Shown one piece after another: positions 1 to 13,105 of a stretch of DNA of 64,000 nucleotides. Each line of letters opens with the position of its first letter. The first letter of the stretch is position 1. Made by a program: the position numbers and the translations under genes. Location of the stretch: the NCBI GenBank assembly GCA_039881145.1, contig JAYKKI010000005.1, positions 27,049,001 through 27,113,000 of the forward strand, written 5' to 3'. The DNA is from Druceiella hillmani (taxonomy: Eukaryota; Arthropoda; Insecta; Lepidoptera; Hepialidae). The notes under the pieces were generated by a model. It did not search any database, was not told the origin of the DNA, and saw only the letters and a program-made list of their open reading frames with translations.

Positions 1-540
1 AATCGATTCCATAATTATTATTGTATACTATTTAATGTATTTGGATGGCATAAAGCTTCTAACACTTATGATACAGCTTAAGATGAAAATTTCGTGAGGA
101 TGCTCGAGTAGTATGGACTTTTTAACCCACTGCGGCATGCTAAGTAGGTATTGTGTCTATCGGTCTATGTATGTATGAAATCTATGTGTACCTAAAGAGT
201 AACAAGTACATACGTACCCACACACATGTTAGGACTGGAACGAATAATCTGATTTGGATAAATTAAGTATTATTATAATTGCCTTAACCTTCTGGTTGTT
301 CTTAGATAGGTGACATCACGATACGTACATTTATTTAAATAGAAACCTTTATTTAAGTAGTTAACGAAATTTTTAGTTTCCATTAATTTTTAAATACCTA
401 ACACGTATGAAAGTTTCCAAGTAAAATTAAATATTGGATAGTAAATATGATTTTTTAATTAATAAATTGTAGCCCACTGTGTGCGGTATGTAATACAATA
501 CATAAGGCACGTTCCCTCCGAACCAACCCTCTTTGAAATG

Positions 541-1130
541 CTGACTCGAATTAAGAAGTGAAAAGCTGGCATATAGTTAATGTAAAGTTAATTTAACATT
601 AGAAATTACTATAATTTTTGATCTCAATTTTTTTTCGGCTTGGCTCTTTTATCAAATTATGTACCTTAAAACTGACTTGAATTAAAAAACGAAAAGCTAG
701 CATATAGTAAATGTAAAGTTAATTTAACATAGCTTTAAAACTGATTTGAATTAAAAAATGAAAAGCTGGCATATAGTAAATATAAAGTTAATTTAACATT
801 AGAACAGGAGTTACTATACTTTTTGATCTCAATTTTTTTTATCGGTTTGGCTTTTTTTTTTTAACAAATTCCGTACCTCAAAACTGACTTGAATTAAAAA
901 ATGAAAAGCTGGCATATAGTAAATGTAAAGTTTATTTATCATCAGAATAGAAGTTACTATACTTTTTAATCTCAATTTTTTTTATCGGTTTGGATTTTTT
1001 TTAGCAAATTCCATACCTTAGAACTGATTTGAAGTCGAAGCTAGCACATAATAAATGTAAAGTTACTTTACTTTTTAATCTCAATTTTTGTATCGTCTTC
1101 GCTTTTTTATCAAGTGTCGTACCTCAAAAC
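541..1130. repeat. Degenerate ~145-bp tandem repeat
   Basis: Five diverged units begin with words like AACTGACTTGAATTAAAAAA at about 541, 670, 731, 877 and 1022. Each continues with GAAAAGCTGGCATATAGTAA and a TTTGATCTCAATTTTTTTT tract. The second unit is shortened to about 60 bp. No coding content; probably an old local amplification. Confidence 0.75.
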
Positions 1131-1486
1131 GAGAAAAGGAACCATTATAAGAACATTCACACGTCTCTTCGTCTATTATAGCCTTTTTTAAGTTTCGGAG
1201 ATGGAGTTGTGTGGACATATTTTTTTACGAATATTTTGAACAATAACTCTAGAACTTTACATAGAAATACAAAAAAAAAACAGTTTTAGAATTATTATAA
1301 TTTGTACTCTCGGTTGATATTCCATACGATACATGGAATAAAAATAGAGTATTGTATTAGCTCCCCAAAAATTCTATATGAATATTTTTGAAACTTAACT
1401 ATTTATATATAATTAGGTTAGTAAAGTTTCTACGGTAAACGATTTTTGAGAAAATGTTTAAGGAAATTTTTAACCATATTTATTTA

Positions 1487-2949
1487 AAGTATGAAAGGTA
1501 TATTCTGCAATATATATTTACATTGCGAAGAATAATATTAAAGTATGAAAGGTATATTCTGCAATATATACTTACATTGTGAAAAATAATACTAAAGTAT
1601 GAAAGGTATATGCTGCAATATATATTTACATTGCGAAAAATAATACTAAAGTATGAAAGGTATATTCTGCAATATATATTTACATTGCGAAAAATAATAC
1701 TAAAGTATGAAAGGTATATTCTGCAATATATATTTACATTGCGAAGAATAATATTAAAGTATGAAAGGTATATTCTGCAATATATACTTACATTGTGAAA
1801 AATAATACTAAAGTATGAAAGGAATATTCTGAAATATATATTTACATTGCGAATAATAATATTAAAGTATGAAAGGTATAATCTGCAATATATACTAACA
1901 TTGTGAAAAATAATACTAAAATATGAAAGGTATATTCTGCAATATATATTTACATTGCGAAGAATAATATTAAAGTATGAAAGGTATGTTCTGCAATATA
2001 TACTTACGTTGTGAAAAATAATACTAAAGTATGAAAGGTATATTCTGCAATATATATTTACATTGCGAAGAATAATATTAAAGTATGAAAGGTATATTCT
2101 GCAATATATACTTACATTGTGAAAAATAATACTAAAGTATGAAAGGAATATTCTGAAATATATATTTACATTGCGAATAATAATATTAAAGTATGAAAGG
2201 TATAATCTGCAATATATACTAACATTGTGAAAAATAATACTAAAATATGAAAGGTATATTCTGCAATATATATTTACATTGCGAAGAATAATATTAAAGT
2301 ATGAAAGGTATGTTCTGCAATATATACTTACGTTGTGAAAAATAATACTAAAGTATGAAAGGTATATTCTGCAATATATATTTACATTGCGAAAAATAAT
2401 ACTAAAGTATGGAAGGTATATTCTGCAATATATATTTACATTGCGAAGAATAATATTAAAGTATTAAAGGTATATTCTGCAATATATACTTACATTGTGA
2501 AAAATAATACTAAAGTATGAAAGGTTTATTCTGCAATATATATTTACATTGCGAAGAATAATATTAAAGTATGAAAGGTATATTCTGCAATATATACTTA
2601 CATTGTGAAAAATAATACTAAAGTATGAAAGGTATATTCTACAATATATACTTACATTGTGAAAAATAATACTAAAGTATGAAAGGTATATTCTGCAATA
2701 TATATTTACATTGCGAAGAATAATATTAAAGTATGAAAGGTATATTCTGCAATATCTACTTACATTCTGAAAAATAATACTAAAGTATGAAAGGTATATT
2801 CTGCAATATATATTTACATTGCGAAGAATAATATTAAAGTATGAAAGGTATATTCTGCAATATATACTTACATTGTGAAAAATAGTACTAAAGTATGAAA
2901 GGTATTTTCTGCAATATATATTTACATTGTGAAAAATAATATTAAAGTT
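1487..2949. repeat. 54-bp minisatellite, about 27 copies, with 324-bp higher-order unit
   Basis: The unit starts AAAGTATGAAAGGTATATTC and recurs every 54 bases. Two subtypes tend to alternate: one has TTTACATTGCGAAGAATAAT, the other CTTACATTGTGAAAAATAAT. A marked variant pair (GGAATATTCTGAAATATA then GGTATAATCTGC) recurs exactly 324 bases later (1821 and 2145), showing that a block of six units was duplicated as a whole. Because 54 is a multiple of three, open frames persist on both strands through the array; they are by-products and do not indicate genes. Confidence 0.95.
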
Positions 2950-3540
2950 TGTAAATAGTTCAATAGAAATACTATGAACTCTGAAATGTTTATTCATATA
3001 AACGTGGTGGTGATTACGAATGTTTTCTTTAATCAAATGATCTACTAATGAGATATTCCGATAATTGGTGGTTTCGAATGACGTAGTTACTAATTATCAT
3101 TTATTCTAAGTCCAAATCAATTATTATTCAATTTAGTCAAACCACATTCATTCAACAATTTAATATTTGTCTCAAGTTCCTAAAGTGACATCTAGTCGCC
3201 CGTGCAGAAGAATGTTTTTATCTGACATAATATTTACCCAGTGTTGCATCCCTTAGTTCACTTATGTACATCGTAACTTGTATTGTGTTAAACGTTCGTT
3301 CATGTCTGTAATTTACTAATTAGTACTTTCTATAGTATTATTCATTATCGCTACCGCTAGTCTATATAAAATTTTACAAAAGTCATAACTTTTGTAAAGT
3401 TTCCAAACTTAAATCTTTCTTTTTTAATATTAATTTTAAAAAGAATGTATTCAATAGCAAACGACGGTAAAATATTTGTTATGATAACGTATTTTTGAGC
3501 CGCTTTTTTATAATTCAGGACACAAATGCACAACGTCTGG

Positions 3541-3920
3541 GCGCTCGCGCTTAAGAGCACGGTTGCCGCTCGCTTTGCCTCATTGCTAGGCTTCTCTTCC
3601 TACGTGAGTTTCCCGTACTGCGCGGCGCCGCCATGCTATGCTCGTATAACCTAAATCCGCCCATGAATACGTGAGTTTCGTTGAAGAGACGTTTAAAGTT
3701 TCTTATTTAAGATTTGCCATTTTAAGGATTTATTTACCTACGTTACTTAAGTAATTAATCTCAAATGTATATACTTGGCCGTCGCAAGTGCGATCGTCGT
3801 GCACTCATTATAAGTTTGTACCATTTGCATGTACTACGCCAGGGTCGTTCTTGTGCCGGTAAGCGTTTGCGCCGATGAAGTATATAAACCATTCGATGTC
3901 GTACGCTTCGGCTTTAGTAT
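3541..3920 (+). promoter_or_regulatory. GC-richer island with TATA box, candidate promoter or enhancer
   Basis: Local composition rises sharply, with CpG-containing words (CGCGGCGCCGCC near 3626). A TATATAAA box lies at 3881-3888, and about 30 bases downstream is GGCTTTAGTA, loosely like an initiator. No coding frame with a known domain follows. It could be an internal promoter, an enhancer, or chance. Confidence 0.3.
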
Positions 3921-6192
3921 AGGCGTTATTTGGCAAGTGTTGTGAATTAATTGACTGCATTTAGTTGATTTGGTGACTTACATAAAAACACTCATAACGC
4001 TTGTCCAATTCACTTGTTGTAATTCGTCTCTGAATTCCTAACCTAACGAAAACTTACTTCTCTAAGAATCTGTAGATGAAATACAACAACCTTGTTATAG
4101 ACTCCCCTTAAATATTAACCCTTACATACCAATTCTGCCGATCATCTGATCATTTCGTATAACGTGTCGATTGTTTTATTGGAATTTATAATACCAGCAG
4201 GACACAATCCTTTAGAATATTTTACACTAATACTTTGTCATAGGGCTATACAATTCTAGTATTGTGCCAATTTTCAAGCTTCTAGCTCAAAAGGAATACT
4301 CCTGTAGGATTTGATAGATGAGTCAGTTCGCGAGTGAGACTTCGAAATAAGAAATTTTCAGAGGTTATATCTCTTAAATGCTTGAAGGTACGGTGTGGAA
4401 AATATGGCTTAAAAAGGTTCGTGTATATGTTGCACGAGTGTGCTTGCGGAAATTTGGCTGTCATACTATCATGTGCCTTGATCTACGCATGATGAATAAT
4501 TAAGATTAATGTATGAATATATAATTGGTCCAGACTATCTACTTCTCGGTAAGCGAGGATGTGTACAGAAGAAAAAAATGAGAAACGAGAACTCGTCTTC
4601 AAGGCGAACGCGCAAGGCGACGTCAGGCCAGTTTTAGCACTCGCCTGTACTGGTCGCGACTCATCTGCCTATACTAGGAGTTACGCTTGGAGTAACTTCG
4701 TTTCTGTTCGTTTATTTGTCCTTTTATACTGTGAGGTGTGTGGAATGACTTAGTATTCAGTATGTACCTCGAACTTCTATATATAGTAGCGATCGACGGT
4801 GGCCGAGTATACTCCAGTGAACACATATCGAAGAAAGACTTGTCTATTTTGAAACATTTATAAGACAAAAAATAAGAATTTTCTTTCTTTTACAAAGTAG
4901 GAGAAATATGTTTATCTGAACGAAAGGAATATCGCATGGTATGATTAAACTTGGAAAGTTCATGAGCTTATCCTTTTAGAAGGTGTTTATAGAATTCCAG
5001 AATTATTTCGAATGTTGGGCGTTCTGCCAATAGTACTAATCTGATGGTTCAATTCATGTGAATAGTTCCATTCTCATGCTGACAGTCCCTGAATTTCCGT
5101 GTGACTATTGTCCTAATATTCTCCAAAACGTTCAAAACTCCTTGTGTTTCCACCATTTTGTTCATCGAAATATACCTCTTTTATAATTTTTGACAGGAAA
5201 AAATACGTTTTAGTCATATTAATCGGATATCATTTAAATCTTAGGGTACGAGAACACGATATAAATATTTTCATTACTCGCACATGACATGTTTGACAAT
5301 TTTGACTAATATTTGATAAAAATGTAATTATTTAAACAAACATTTGATAAAGGTAACTGTGTAATTAAAATGTCAGTTTTTATCAATTCACTTGGATGAA
5401 TTGATAGCGTAGGTACGCATTTTACCACCTATGCTTCAGAACGTCAAGTATCAATACTGGTTCTGAGAAAGTTCCATTCACTTTTACATTTCATATATTC
5501 TCAACTGATCTTAATACTTCCAACGTTAACTTTTAAACAGTTCCTCTGTCTAATCCACCCAAGCTTTACGTTGTCTTCTATACGCTTTTTCTTACTAATT
5601 ACATTAAATTATGATAATAATATTTTCTACCCATGCAATCTCTTCCAAGTCCCTCAAATGTCTACCCGTGCGCCATCTGTTGTATTTGGTCTGTACTAGT
5701 CGCAGTGATCGAATTCAAAAACTTATAAAAAAAATAACGAAATGCGTTATTTAGCTAAAATTCTTCACATTAACAGAAAACTGACATCATAACGATAGTC
5801 TGTATAATCCTGCAAGCAAGATGTTGGACGCTGTATCGTCTGTAAATAGTGAGATTAGTCCCTAATTACTGGGCACAGATCTTCAGGTCCTTTATATAAA
5901 GAACTAGAGTGGTTGAAAGTTGCGCAGTAAACTTGACACCGGAAATGACGGTAGTCATCTGAGTGTTGTGATTAGATTAGATTATATGGTTTCAGTATGC
6001 GCTTAACGTTTTTATGCGGTCTTAATATACGATATACTCATTTTTATTTATTGCCGAGTGAATTTGGATATATACATATATAAATACGGCATGTCTTTAA
6101 CGTTTTGTCACAAATTTAAATCTTTAAGCAACTGTTTGTTCGGCCATAATTTCACTTTCAAAAATATCTTCTCTCCTAAAATCTTACTGTGG

Positions 6193-6227
6193 TATATTTC
6201 CGATTGAGGGGCCGCCCCCTTAATCGG

Positions 6228-6233
<6 letters not shown>
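6193..6233. repeat. Inverted repeat beside a TA microsatellite
   Basis: The arms TATATTTCCGATT and AATCGGAAATATA are perfect, and the centre GAGGGGCCGCCCCCTT nearly continues the stem. It abuts a (TA)n run. This may be a fossil of a small palindromic element, or cruciform-prone DNA. Confidence 0.7.

Positions 6234-6290
<57 letters not shown>
6231..6290. repeat. (TA)n microsatellite
   Basis: About 30 uninterrupted TA dinucleotides. It gives rise to an artificial YIYIYI open frame on the minus strand. Confidence 0.95.
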
Positions 6291-6293
<3 letters not shown>

Positions 6294-8118
6294 TTGTGAT
6301 TTGGGAATCGGTAAAAAAATGTTAAATGGATTTTTGTTAAATTTTATTTATTCGAAAATTCTTTTTTAAATAATTCAAGTGTAATGTTATACGATGAGTA
6401 TTGTAAAATTTATTAAAAAAAATTATAATGCAAAAGTCGTTAGTAGAAAAACCAAAATTTTTTTACAACCTCAAAATCTGAAAATACATCGGAAATATGA
6501 AAAATAAAATTGAAATATAGGAAAGACAATATCATCTAAAGTTATTTCATTAGAGCCGGTTAAGTAATCTCCGGAAAACACCCATTATTTTCGATGTTCC
6601 TCCAGTGACAGAAAAAGCACTTTATTCTTATAGGACTGTCAAATTTTTCTTTCCAGTGAGATTGAATTCGCGCGCTTATTTATTTGCATCAGTTAGATAA
6701 CAAATTATTTTTTTAAACAATGGGCAACCCTAGATCCGAAGTATAAGCTTGCCAGTATATATTTTATATAACTTGTATATATTTTTTTGCTAAAACGAGC
6801 CTATGAAGCGACTGGCATTTTTTGCGTTTCTTAGAATTACTTCAGTAAAGACGTGGGAATAAATATTTTGTTTCTCAGAAGCTGATGTCTAGGAATTTGT
6901 GTGACGAATAAAAAATAGTAATCTCAAAAATAGTAATCTCTATGTAAATAAGAATCATGTTGGTTACATAATATAATTAACACGTCATAACCATTCGAAC
7001 TGTGTACAACGACTAACGAGTAGACATTATTAAAATGTCATTTTTGAATTAAGTTTCCTTTTATAAATTCGTACTGGTTAGCGCATGATCGAATAGCCGT
7101 GACACAAAAATATCCACACATTAATATTGTCTATTGACATCGAAATTTTGTAATCATCTTCACTGAATCAGAGACAATAAATTTATGACAGAATCAATAA
7201 TGCGTTATTTATAAATAAATTTAATTTTTTATTATATATGAAATGACTTTTTATATATGGAATGATTAATTTAGTATTATATATGAAATTACTTTATTCA
7301 ATGTCATGGGCATTTTTATTTGGAACAATTTATCGATGCGCGTTGTTTACTCAAGGGTTCATCTGCTCTTACCACAGATGTAATAGAGTCCAAATTCCAT
7401 TTTGAAATGAAATTTCTATGAATCATCTACCACAGTCCATCATAGTTCCATGTAGTCTAAATCAAGTCTTTGACCTTCTCGTTTTCTGCATAAACCGCGC
7501 ATATATTATATCCATAATCTCTATATATTATTTCTCAAAGGTATTTTCTGTCGGTACGTCATAAGCTCCTTTAATAATGCATTAAAATTAATGATCGAGC
7601 TATCATTTTGAAGATTACCTTCACAGCTAATGACGAAAAATAAACAAACAATTCCAAATTTATTTTTTAATTAAATTTGTTAATTTTCTGTATATTATTT
7701 CTCAAAGGTGTTTATATTGTAATATTACCATTCGGTTACTTCCAAGTTATTCGCACGGGCGGGGAGAATTGTTAATAAGAAACAAAAATAACATAAAACT
7801 CTAATGAAGTACATAATAACTTTTTAGAAACCATTACAAAAAAGAAATAATACCGACTGTTTTTTTCTAATGTGTAGCCATTGCCTAAAGTAATTAAACA
7901 TAACCTCTTAACTAATTGAATGATGTCAAAGCTGTCAAATTGAATGTCTCTTTCGTTCTTATCGAGTTCTATTTGGCTTTTTCCAACGATGCTGTTAAGC
8001 ATGCGATTAGTATGTTACATCCGTGTATGGAGGACACAATGGGACAGCATCTATTTCTGTTTCATTTGCATATTCATATCATGCTGGTTCAACGAGGTGC
8101 GTAGAAATAGCGGTATAA

Positions 8119-8471
8119 ATGCACTTTACAACCAGGAACATTTAGATAATTTTTTGAAATCACATCAAAGTATACACATTAAAAACTACATACCTGGAAA
8201 GAAATTCTGCAGCTGATGATTATTTATTATAAACAATTATTTATTATAATTTTAAAAATTTTGTACCTGGCTACAGATTTAACCATGTTTTCCAGTTATT
8301 TCACTTATTATAGTGAGAAATAACGATGTAATGTACAAATTTCGACATATTTCTGGTGAGAATTTTTTTTTGAAAATAGTTTTTTTATAATAATCATCAG
8401 CTGCAGAATTTCTTTCATAGCTTCATATCATTTCAAAAAAATTGTCGAAATGTTCCTGGTTGTAAGTGCAT
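8119..8471. mobile_element. MITE with ~100-bp inverted ends
   Basis: The left arm begins ATGCACTTTACAACCAGGAA and runs to GAAATTCTGCAGCTGATGAT near 8220. The right arm, read on the other strand from 8471, begins ATGCACTTACAACCAGGAAC and ends with the same CTGCAGCTGATGAT block near 8397. The arms are about 85-90% alike, separated by about 150 bp of AT-rich DNA that includes a small palindrome (ATTTCACTTATTATAGTGAG). No clear target duplication was found, so the superfamily is unassigned. No coding capacity. Confidence 0.8.
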
Positions 8472-9214
8472 ATGTTCCGAAATACCATTTACAAACTAAT
8501 ATGAAAAATAAGCTGAACAATAAACACACGAGATTCCTCATTTATCTGGTTGACGAGTTAAATAATACTATTTAGAAAGTTATTTATTTAATTTGAAGTA
8601 GTGTTATATTTAGCCACGTGAATGCTACAATTTAGATATGAGCAAATCAGTTCACCAACGTTCTTTCTTAGGTGGAAACAATGAAACCGCACAAAGGACC
8701 AAGCAAGTTTATATTGAGTGATAAAATCAATGACAGATTTTTCCTGTAAGCTAGCCAAGGACCAGCTGCGCTTCAGTTCTCTATTACATATTATTTACAC
8801 CGCCAGTCCTATTTAATCAAAATAGACCAACTTGTAATATATCTATATTTAGGTGTGATCATCATATTAACCTCGTATTAAAAAACTATAATTGGAATTG
8901 CATAGTCGTCTTTGCATAAAAACCTTTCCATCTGAAACCAGATATAACTCTCTACAACTGGCGATATGATGGTCATACAAGAGAGCATAGTGGGGATTTA
9001 TCTGCCGCTATCACGAATCCCTTTTAATTCTGTCCAAGTGTACAGCCAAGCTTATAACTTGGATGTTGCTTTAGCAATGTACAGTAATGCTAAATATGTA
9101 CTGAGGCTAACAAAATTGAAACAACTCGTTTAACATTAACTAAATAACCGAAACCTGTAAGTAAATTATATAAATCAATGTTATATATATCCGAGTTTTC
9201 CCATCATCCCTACA

Positions 9215-9330
9215 CGACATTCGTCCACGGTATATAACGGTATTTTCCACGACCACGTGCAGAGGTTGCTTAGCAACTGGTCCATTAACTGTGTCAGCTG
9301 TCGCCAGTCTGGTCCTACATTCGTTAGCCC
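9215..9330. promoter_or_regulatory. Candidate regulatory patch with E-box and X-box
   Basis: A GC-richer patch in AT-rich DNA contains CACGTG at 9254-9259 and, six bases later, GTTGCTTAGCAAC at 9265-9277. The latter is a perfect inverted repeat (GTTGCT/AGCAAC) of the kind bound by RFX factors. Function is inferred only from the motifs. Confidence 0.35.
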
Positions 9331-10137
9331 TAATAGCCAAACAATAAACAAACACTCTTCGAGTTGACCGCAGAATCAGCTGGTTAAAGGATATAAAATT
9401 AAGTGGCTGTCAGTATGATTATGATTTATTTTCGTCTCGTAGTTAAATAGTATTTATTCTGAGTATTTTTATGGAGTTATGCTGAAATTAAGTCTGAAGA
9501 AATTATTATAGTAACAACGTGGGATAAACCGCATATGAAAAATCACGTCTTTAAAGAAATCAGCTCGTCTGAAATTCGCGAATTATTTATGAATATAGTT
9601 TATCTTAAATTGCAAGCTACAAATATGCTTTTGCTGAAAATTTGATGTCGTCCAAGAGCTAAAAAGTAAAGAATTTAACACTTGTAATTGTGCACGAGAT
9701 TATGATACAGTTTTATTAACCATAATTCTAACGAAAAATTTGCAGAAAATTTGAAAGAGAGTGTTTGCTTTTGTAAGACATTATTTTGAAAACTATCCAA
9801 ATTATTTATGAAAGTTTTTCGCCAATCGTATTTTTTTTCGAATGAAATAGGCATTTTTTATAATTTTATTTAAATGTTTATTTTTGTAATTAACACTAAT
9901 GACGCAACACGTCTTGGTAATAAGTGTTATTTGAACTGCAACACTCTAATGTAAACTTTGTCACTTAAAAGGAACAGTTGCTCCGTTCCATATAAGGCAT
10001 ATTATTTGCTCTATTGCAAACGGCTGTCTTTTCAAGGTGTCTACCGCCTGGTTATTATATTTACATAAATCGACAATTATAGACTGTTAAACTGTATTTA
10101 GTGAAAGTGTCAATATTAATAGATCTATTATTATTTA

Positions 10138-10292
10138 TTGAATATATTTGGCGTTAATTTTGTAGATATTCATTATTCACAATTAAATGAAATTACGTGA
10201 TGTAGTATTATTTCTATTTTATTTAAATTATTTACTACGACCTAGGTTTCGTTGTATGGCAATATCTTCAGGTGGGCATTTAGCAAATATTG
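10138..10292 (+). mobile_element. Foldback element, copy A (left arm only)
   Basis: Begins TTGAATATATTTGGCGTTAA and continues through AATTAAATGAAATTACGTGA and ACCTAGGTTTCGTTGTATGG to the TTAGCAAA word at the arm tip. The opposite arm is absent, so this is a truncated copy. The overlapping MKLRDVV-type open frame (10187-10384) is a by-product of the repeat. Confidence 0.85.
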
Positions 10293-10750
10293 ACTTAATT
10301 GTGTATCATTATTTAGTTCCATGTAATAGAAAAACAGTGAAGAATATTTTTTTCAACTGGAGAATGAACCGAGTGGTTTGGTAGGCGTGTGTAATGTCTG
10401 GAAGATTCAGTTTCACTTATGAGTCATTTAAGTAATAAACTCACGCCAGCATGACTAATGGGAAGTGTCATCTTACAGCTAAGTCGCAAGCAAACACTTG
10501 CTGAATCGCAATAGGCAGTTTTGCAGCTATAAATATAACCTACTGCTTCTCAACATATTCTGATCAAATTTCCTGAGCATGTACAAAAAGCACTTTTTGA
10601 ATTTAATAGAGACGTTTGGAAATCTAAGTAGAATAGTAATATAGGGTTCCTTAAATAGTTAATATATACAGTTAGAACTTGCTGAGCTGATCATATGCGA
10701 AATCAATTGGTACATTTATGGGCGCATTGTAATTATATCGCCGTAATTAT

Positions 10751-10775
10751 GTGCACACATACACGCACGCACACA

Positions 10776-10819
<44 letters not shown>

Positions 10820-10826
10820 CACACAT
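10751..10826. repeat. (CA/CG)n microsatellite
   Basis: Runs of CACG and CA dinucleotides (GCACGCACGC, then ACACACACAC) over about 75 bases. Confidence 0.95.
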
Positions 10827-11739
10827 ATGCTCTCTTTGATGAAATATAATACCATTGCATAATATGATATATAGTATGATATTGTAAGGTAAAGAAAGCG
10901 AGGTGGGCTATTTTACCCAAACCCTCTCTCGTTCTGGTTCTTAGTCAAAAAAATCGAACCTAATTCTCTCTGTAAATAGTTTACAAAGAATAAAAATTAT
11001 AAATTATTTATAATCACCAACAATCAGCAGGATTTACTCTTTCAAAGAATTTGCCGTCTGCTGTTATTTACTGATAAACGAAAAAACTAAGGAGGCTGCA
11101 AAATATTCTTACAGCTCTGGCACATCCATATGCCATATGCACATCCATATGCACATCCATATGGCACATCCATATGCCTCTTGGAAAGTTTTTCTCTACG
11201 TCGCATTGGCTCAAAGTCAGAACTGAAAATAGATTAAAATTATTTTGTATGCTCAGTATGCATGGAAAATTAGTTCTTGAAAATGAATACAAATAAGAAA
11301 ATAATATGTATTATCTTAAGATAAGTTAAAAATAGATAAATGGTTTGTTTGAATTCGAAATTTCGCCCGTTACTAAAATGTAAAAGTGGCTCTATTCGTA
11401 TAAAACAATATAACGAAAACAAAAAACAAAACAATGAAAATATAATTACTACATCAAATTTATAGATAAAACCAAAAATAAATTTTCCAAAATCCACAAA
11501 AGGGTAATTCACTCGTTTTTTGCAGCTTTGCTGAGAGCATCGTCAGATAAAACAGTACGTATTTTGTCAACTTTAACCGCTTCTGAATTTATCGCTTGTC
11601 TTCGTAGGCTGATCGGATGAAATACTTCTGGATTGATTCGTAATATATATTCATTGTCTTGTTTGTATTATTCGTCTGAAATCTTCGGCGTAACCTTCCT
11701 AGATTTGCAAACGGAGAAAAAAGGTGTTAATCTCCAGTT

Positions 11740-11890
11740 AGCTTAAATCTGTGCACTTTTACACGAGCAGGGTGCGTTAAAGGCCGCCGTAGAGGAACGA
11801 ATTGTTGGGCGGTGAACCGTGTACCGGAAGTGTAAGTCTCCATTGCCAACGTTTCAACATCCGGCCAGTTGTGGATTAATACCATGTATA
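11740..11890. other. GC-richer patch of unknown role
   Basis: A stretch with words such as GGCCGCCGTAGAGGAACG and CATCCGGCCAGTTG stands out from AT-rich neighbours. No exon with splice signals and family similarity was identified. It could be conserved noncoding DNA or an old insertion. Confidence 0.25.
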
Positions 11891-12884
11891 AACATGTGAA
11901 CATGACGACCACATATTAATGACGGAAATCAAGACACGCCTTTAGTGTGTCACTTTCCACATAACATGTGTTATATGTTAATTTATCAAAAGCAATATTT
12001 CTATAACGATGTAAAATTATTAATAAAATTTAATGTTTGTGAATTAATTAAATTTATAGGGTTTTAAATTTGTTTTTAACGGGTGACAAGTGATTTTCAG
12101 TTATGGCGGTTTTCATATTAGACATTATTGTTATATTTTGTTTGTTTCTTAAGCTGTTAGATGTTTAATATTATTGAAAGTTATTACTTAATACGTAATG
12201 GCATATACAACACATACTTTATGTAGCGTTTTCCAATGACGTTATATTATATAGATATTTTATTAGCGCTCTAAAAGTGGTTCTCAAAAGATGAGTAATT
12301 ATGAAATCTTTAATAAAATTACGTACGAGTATCTAATTCATATATGTCCGTACTTTCTTTGACTCTATCTCTAGACATCGGTAGAATGTGGTGTTACTTG
12401 GATCAGTATTTTTGTCTGTTGATATGGATACAATGTGTATATTGAGTAACAAGCGTTTTTGAAAAAACTTCTTTAAAATGCAATAGTTTTTTTTGAGGAA
12501 CTTTTTTTTTAATGTGAATTAGCAAGTTAGCATTTAAATTACTCCTCTTAAACCGAAGGTATTTATGTATGATTTTGCAGAGTATTTATAAAAGTGTCAG
12601 TCCCCAATGTTATAATATATCACGTTGTCAGTTCCAATGAAAGGTGTGTGAATATAATTGCTATAATTTCCAAATAGACTCTACTTAAAGCGTTTACAGA
12701 TAATTGCTCGATATGGATGCTATATATTTTATAACGCTTTATTAGCTCGACTTGTAACTTACTAACAATATAAGCAAGTCTCACAATGCACTTTTAATCC
12801 ACTTCTAATTGTCGAATCAATTTGAAACTTTGTAAATATATGTAATTCTGATGACAATATAATATCATGGTACCATCGAGCTAA

Positions 12885-13105
12885 TACGGTGATGGCGGAT
12901 GGAAGTAGTCATCAGAACTTCGGAATGGCTAACACTAAACCCATCGAGTTTGAGCTCGTTTGATTTGTCTCAATGATTCATTTGATTACCTATTCTAACC
13001 TGGAGGGCCTAGTGATGGAGGAAGGTGTTTTTGGAAACTTCTCTATGGTAGACCCATTGAGTTTGGACTCATTCAATTTGTTTCAGTGAATCCTTTATTT
13101 ACCAA
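12885..13105. repeat. Diverged ~113-bp tandem duplication
   Basis: ACCCATCGAGTTTGAGCTCG at 12939 matches ACCCATTGAGTTTGGACTCA at 13052, and the preceding GTGATGG...GGA and following TGATTCATTT/TGAATCCTTT words also match with changes. It sits just upstream of exon a. Confidence 0.6.

Noticed and set aside
1610..3036. Repeated-sequence open frames on both strands (ILQYIFTLRK and YCRIYLSYF repeats)
   Set aside because: They arise because the 54-bp tandem unit is a multiple of three; the unit varies like noncoding DNA and both strands are equally open.
4559..4753. Possible N-terminal exon at the GC-richer frame near 4.6 kb
   Set aside because: The product resembles no SLC17 helix 1-4 motif, and no phase-compatible donor to 13300 was identified.
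10187..10384. MKLRDVVLFL-type small protein recurring at 10.2, 42.0 and 61.7 kb
   Set aside because: It is the translation of the foldback element arm; the frame is broken differently in each copy and the same sequence occurs on both strands of complete copies.
12939..13105. Possible coding exon upstream of exon a in the duplicated block
   Set aside because: The two copies are diverged without codon-like pattern and carry stops in frames compatible with exon a.
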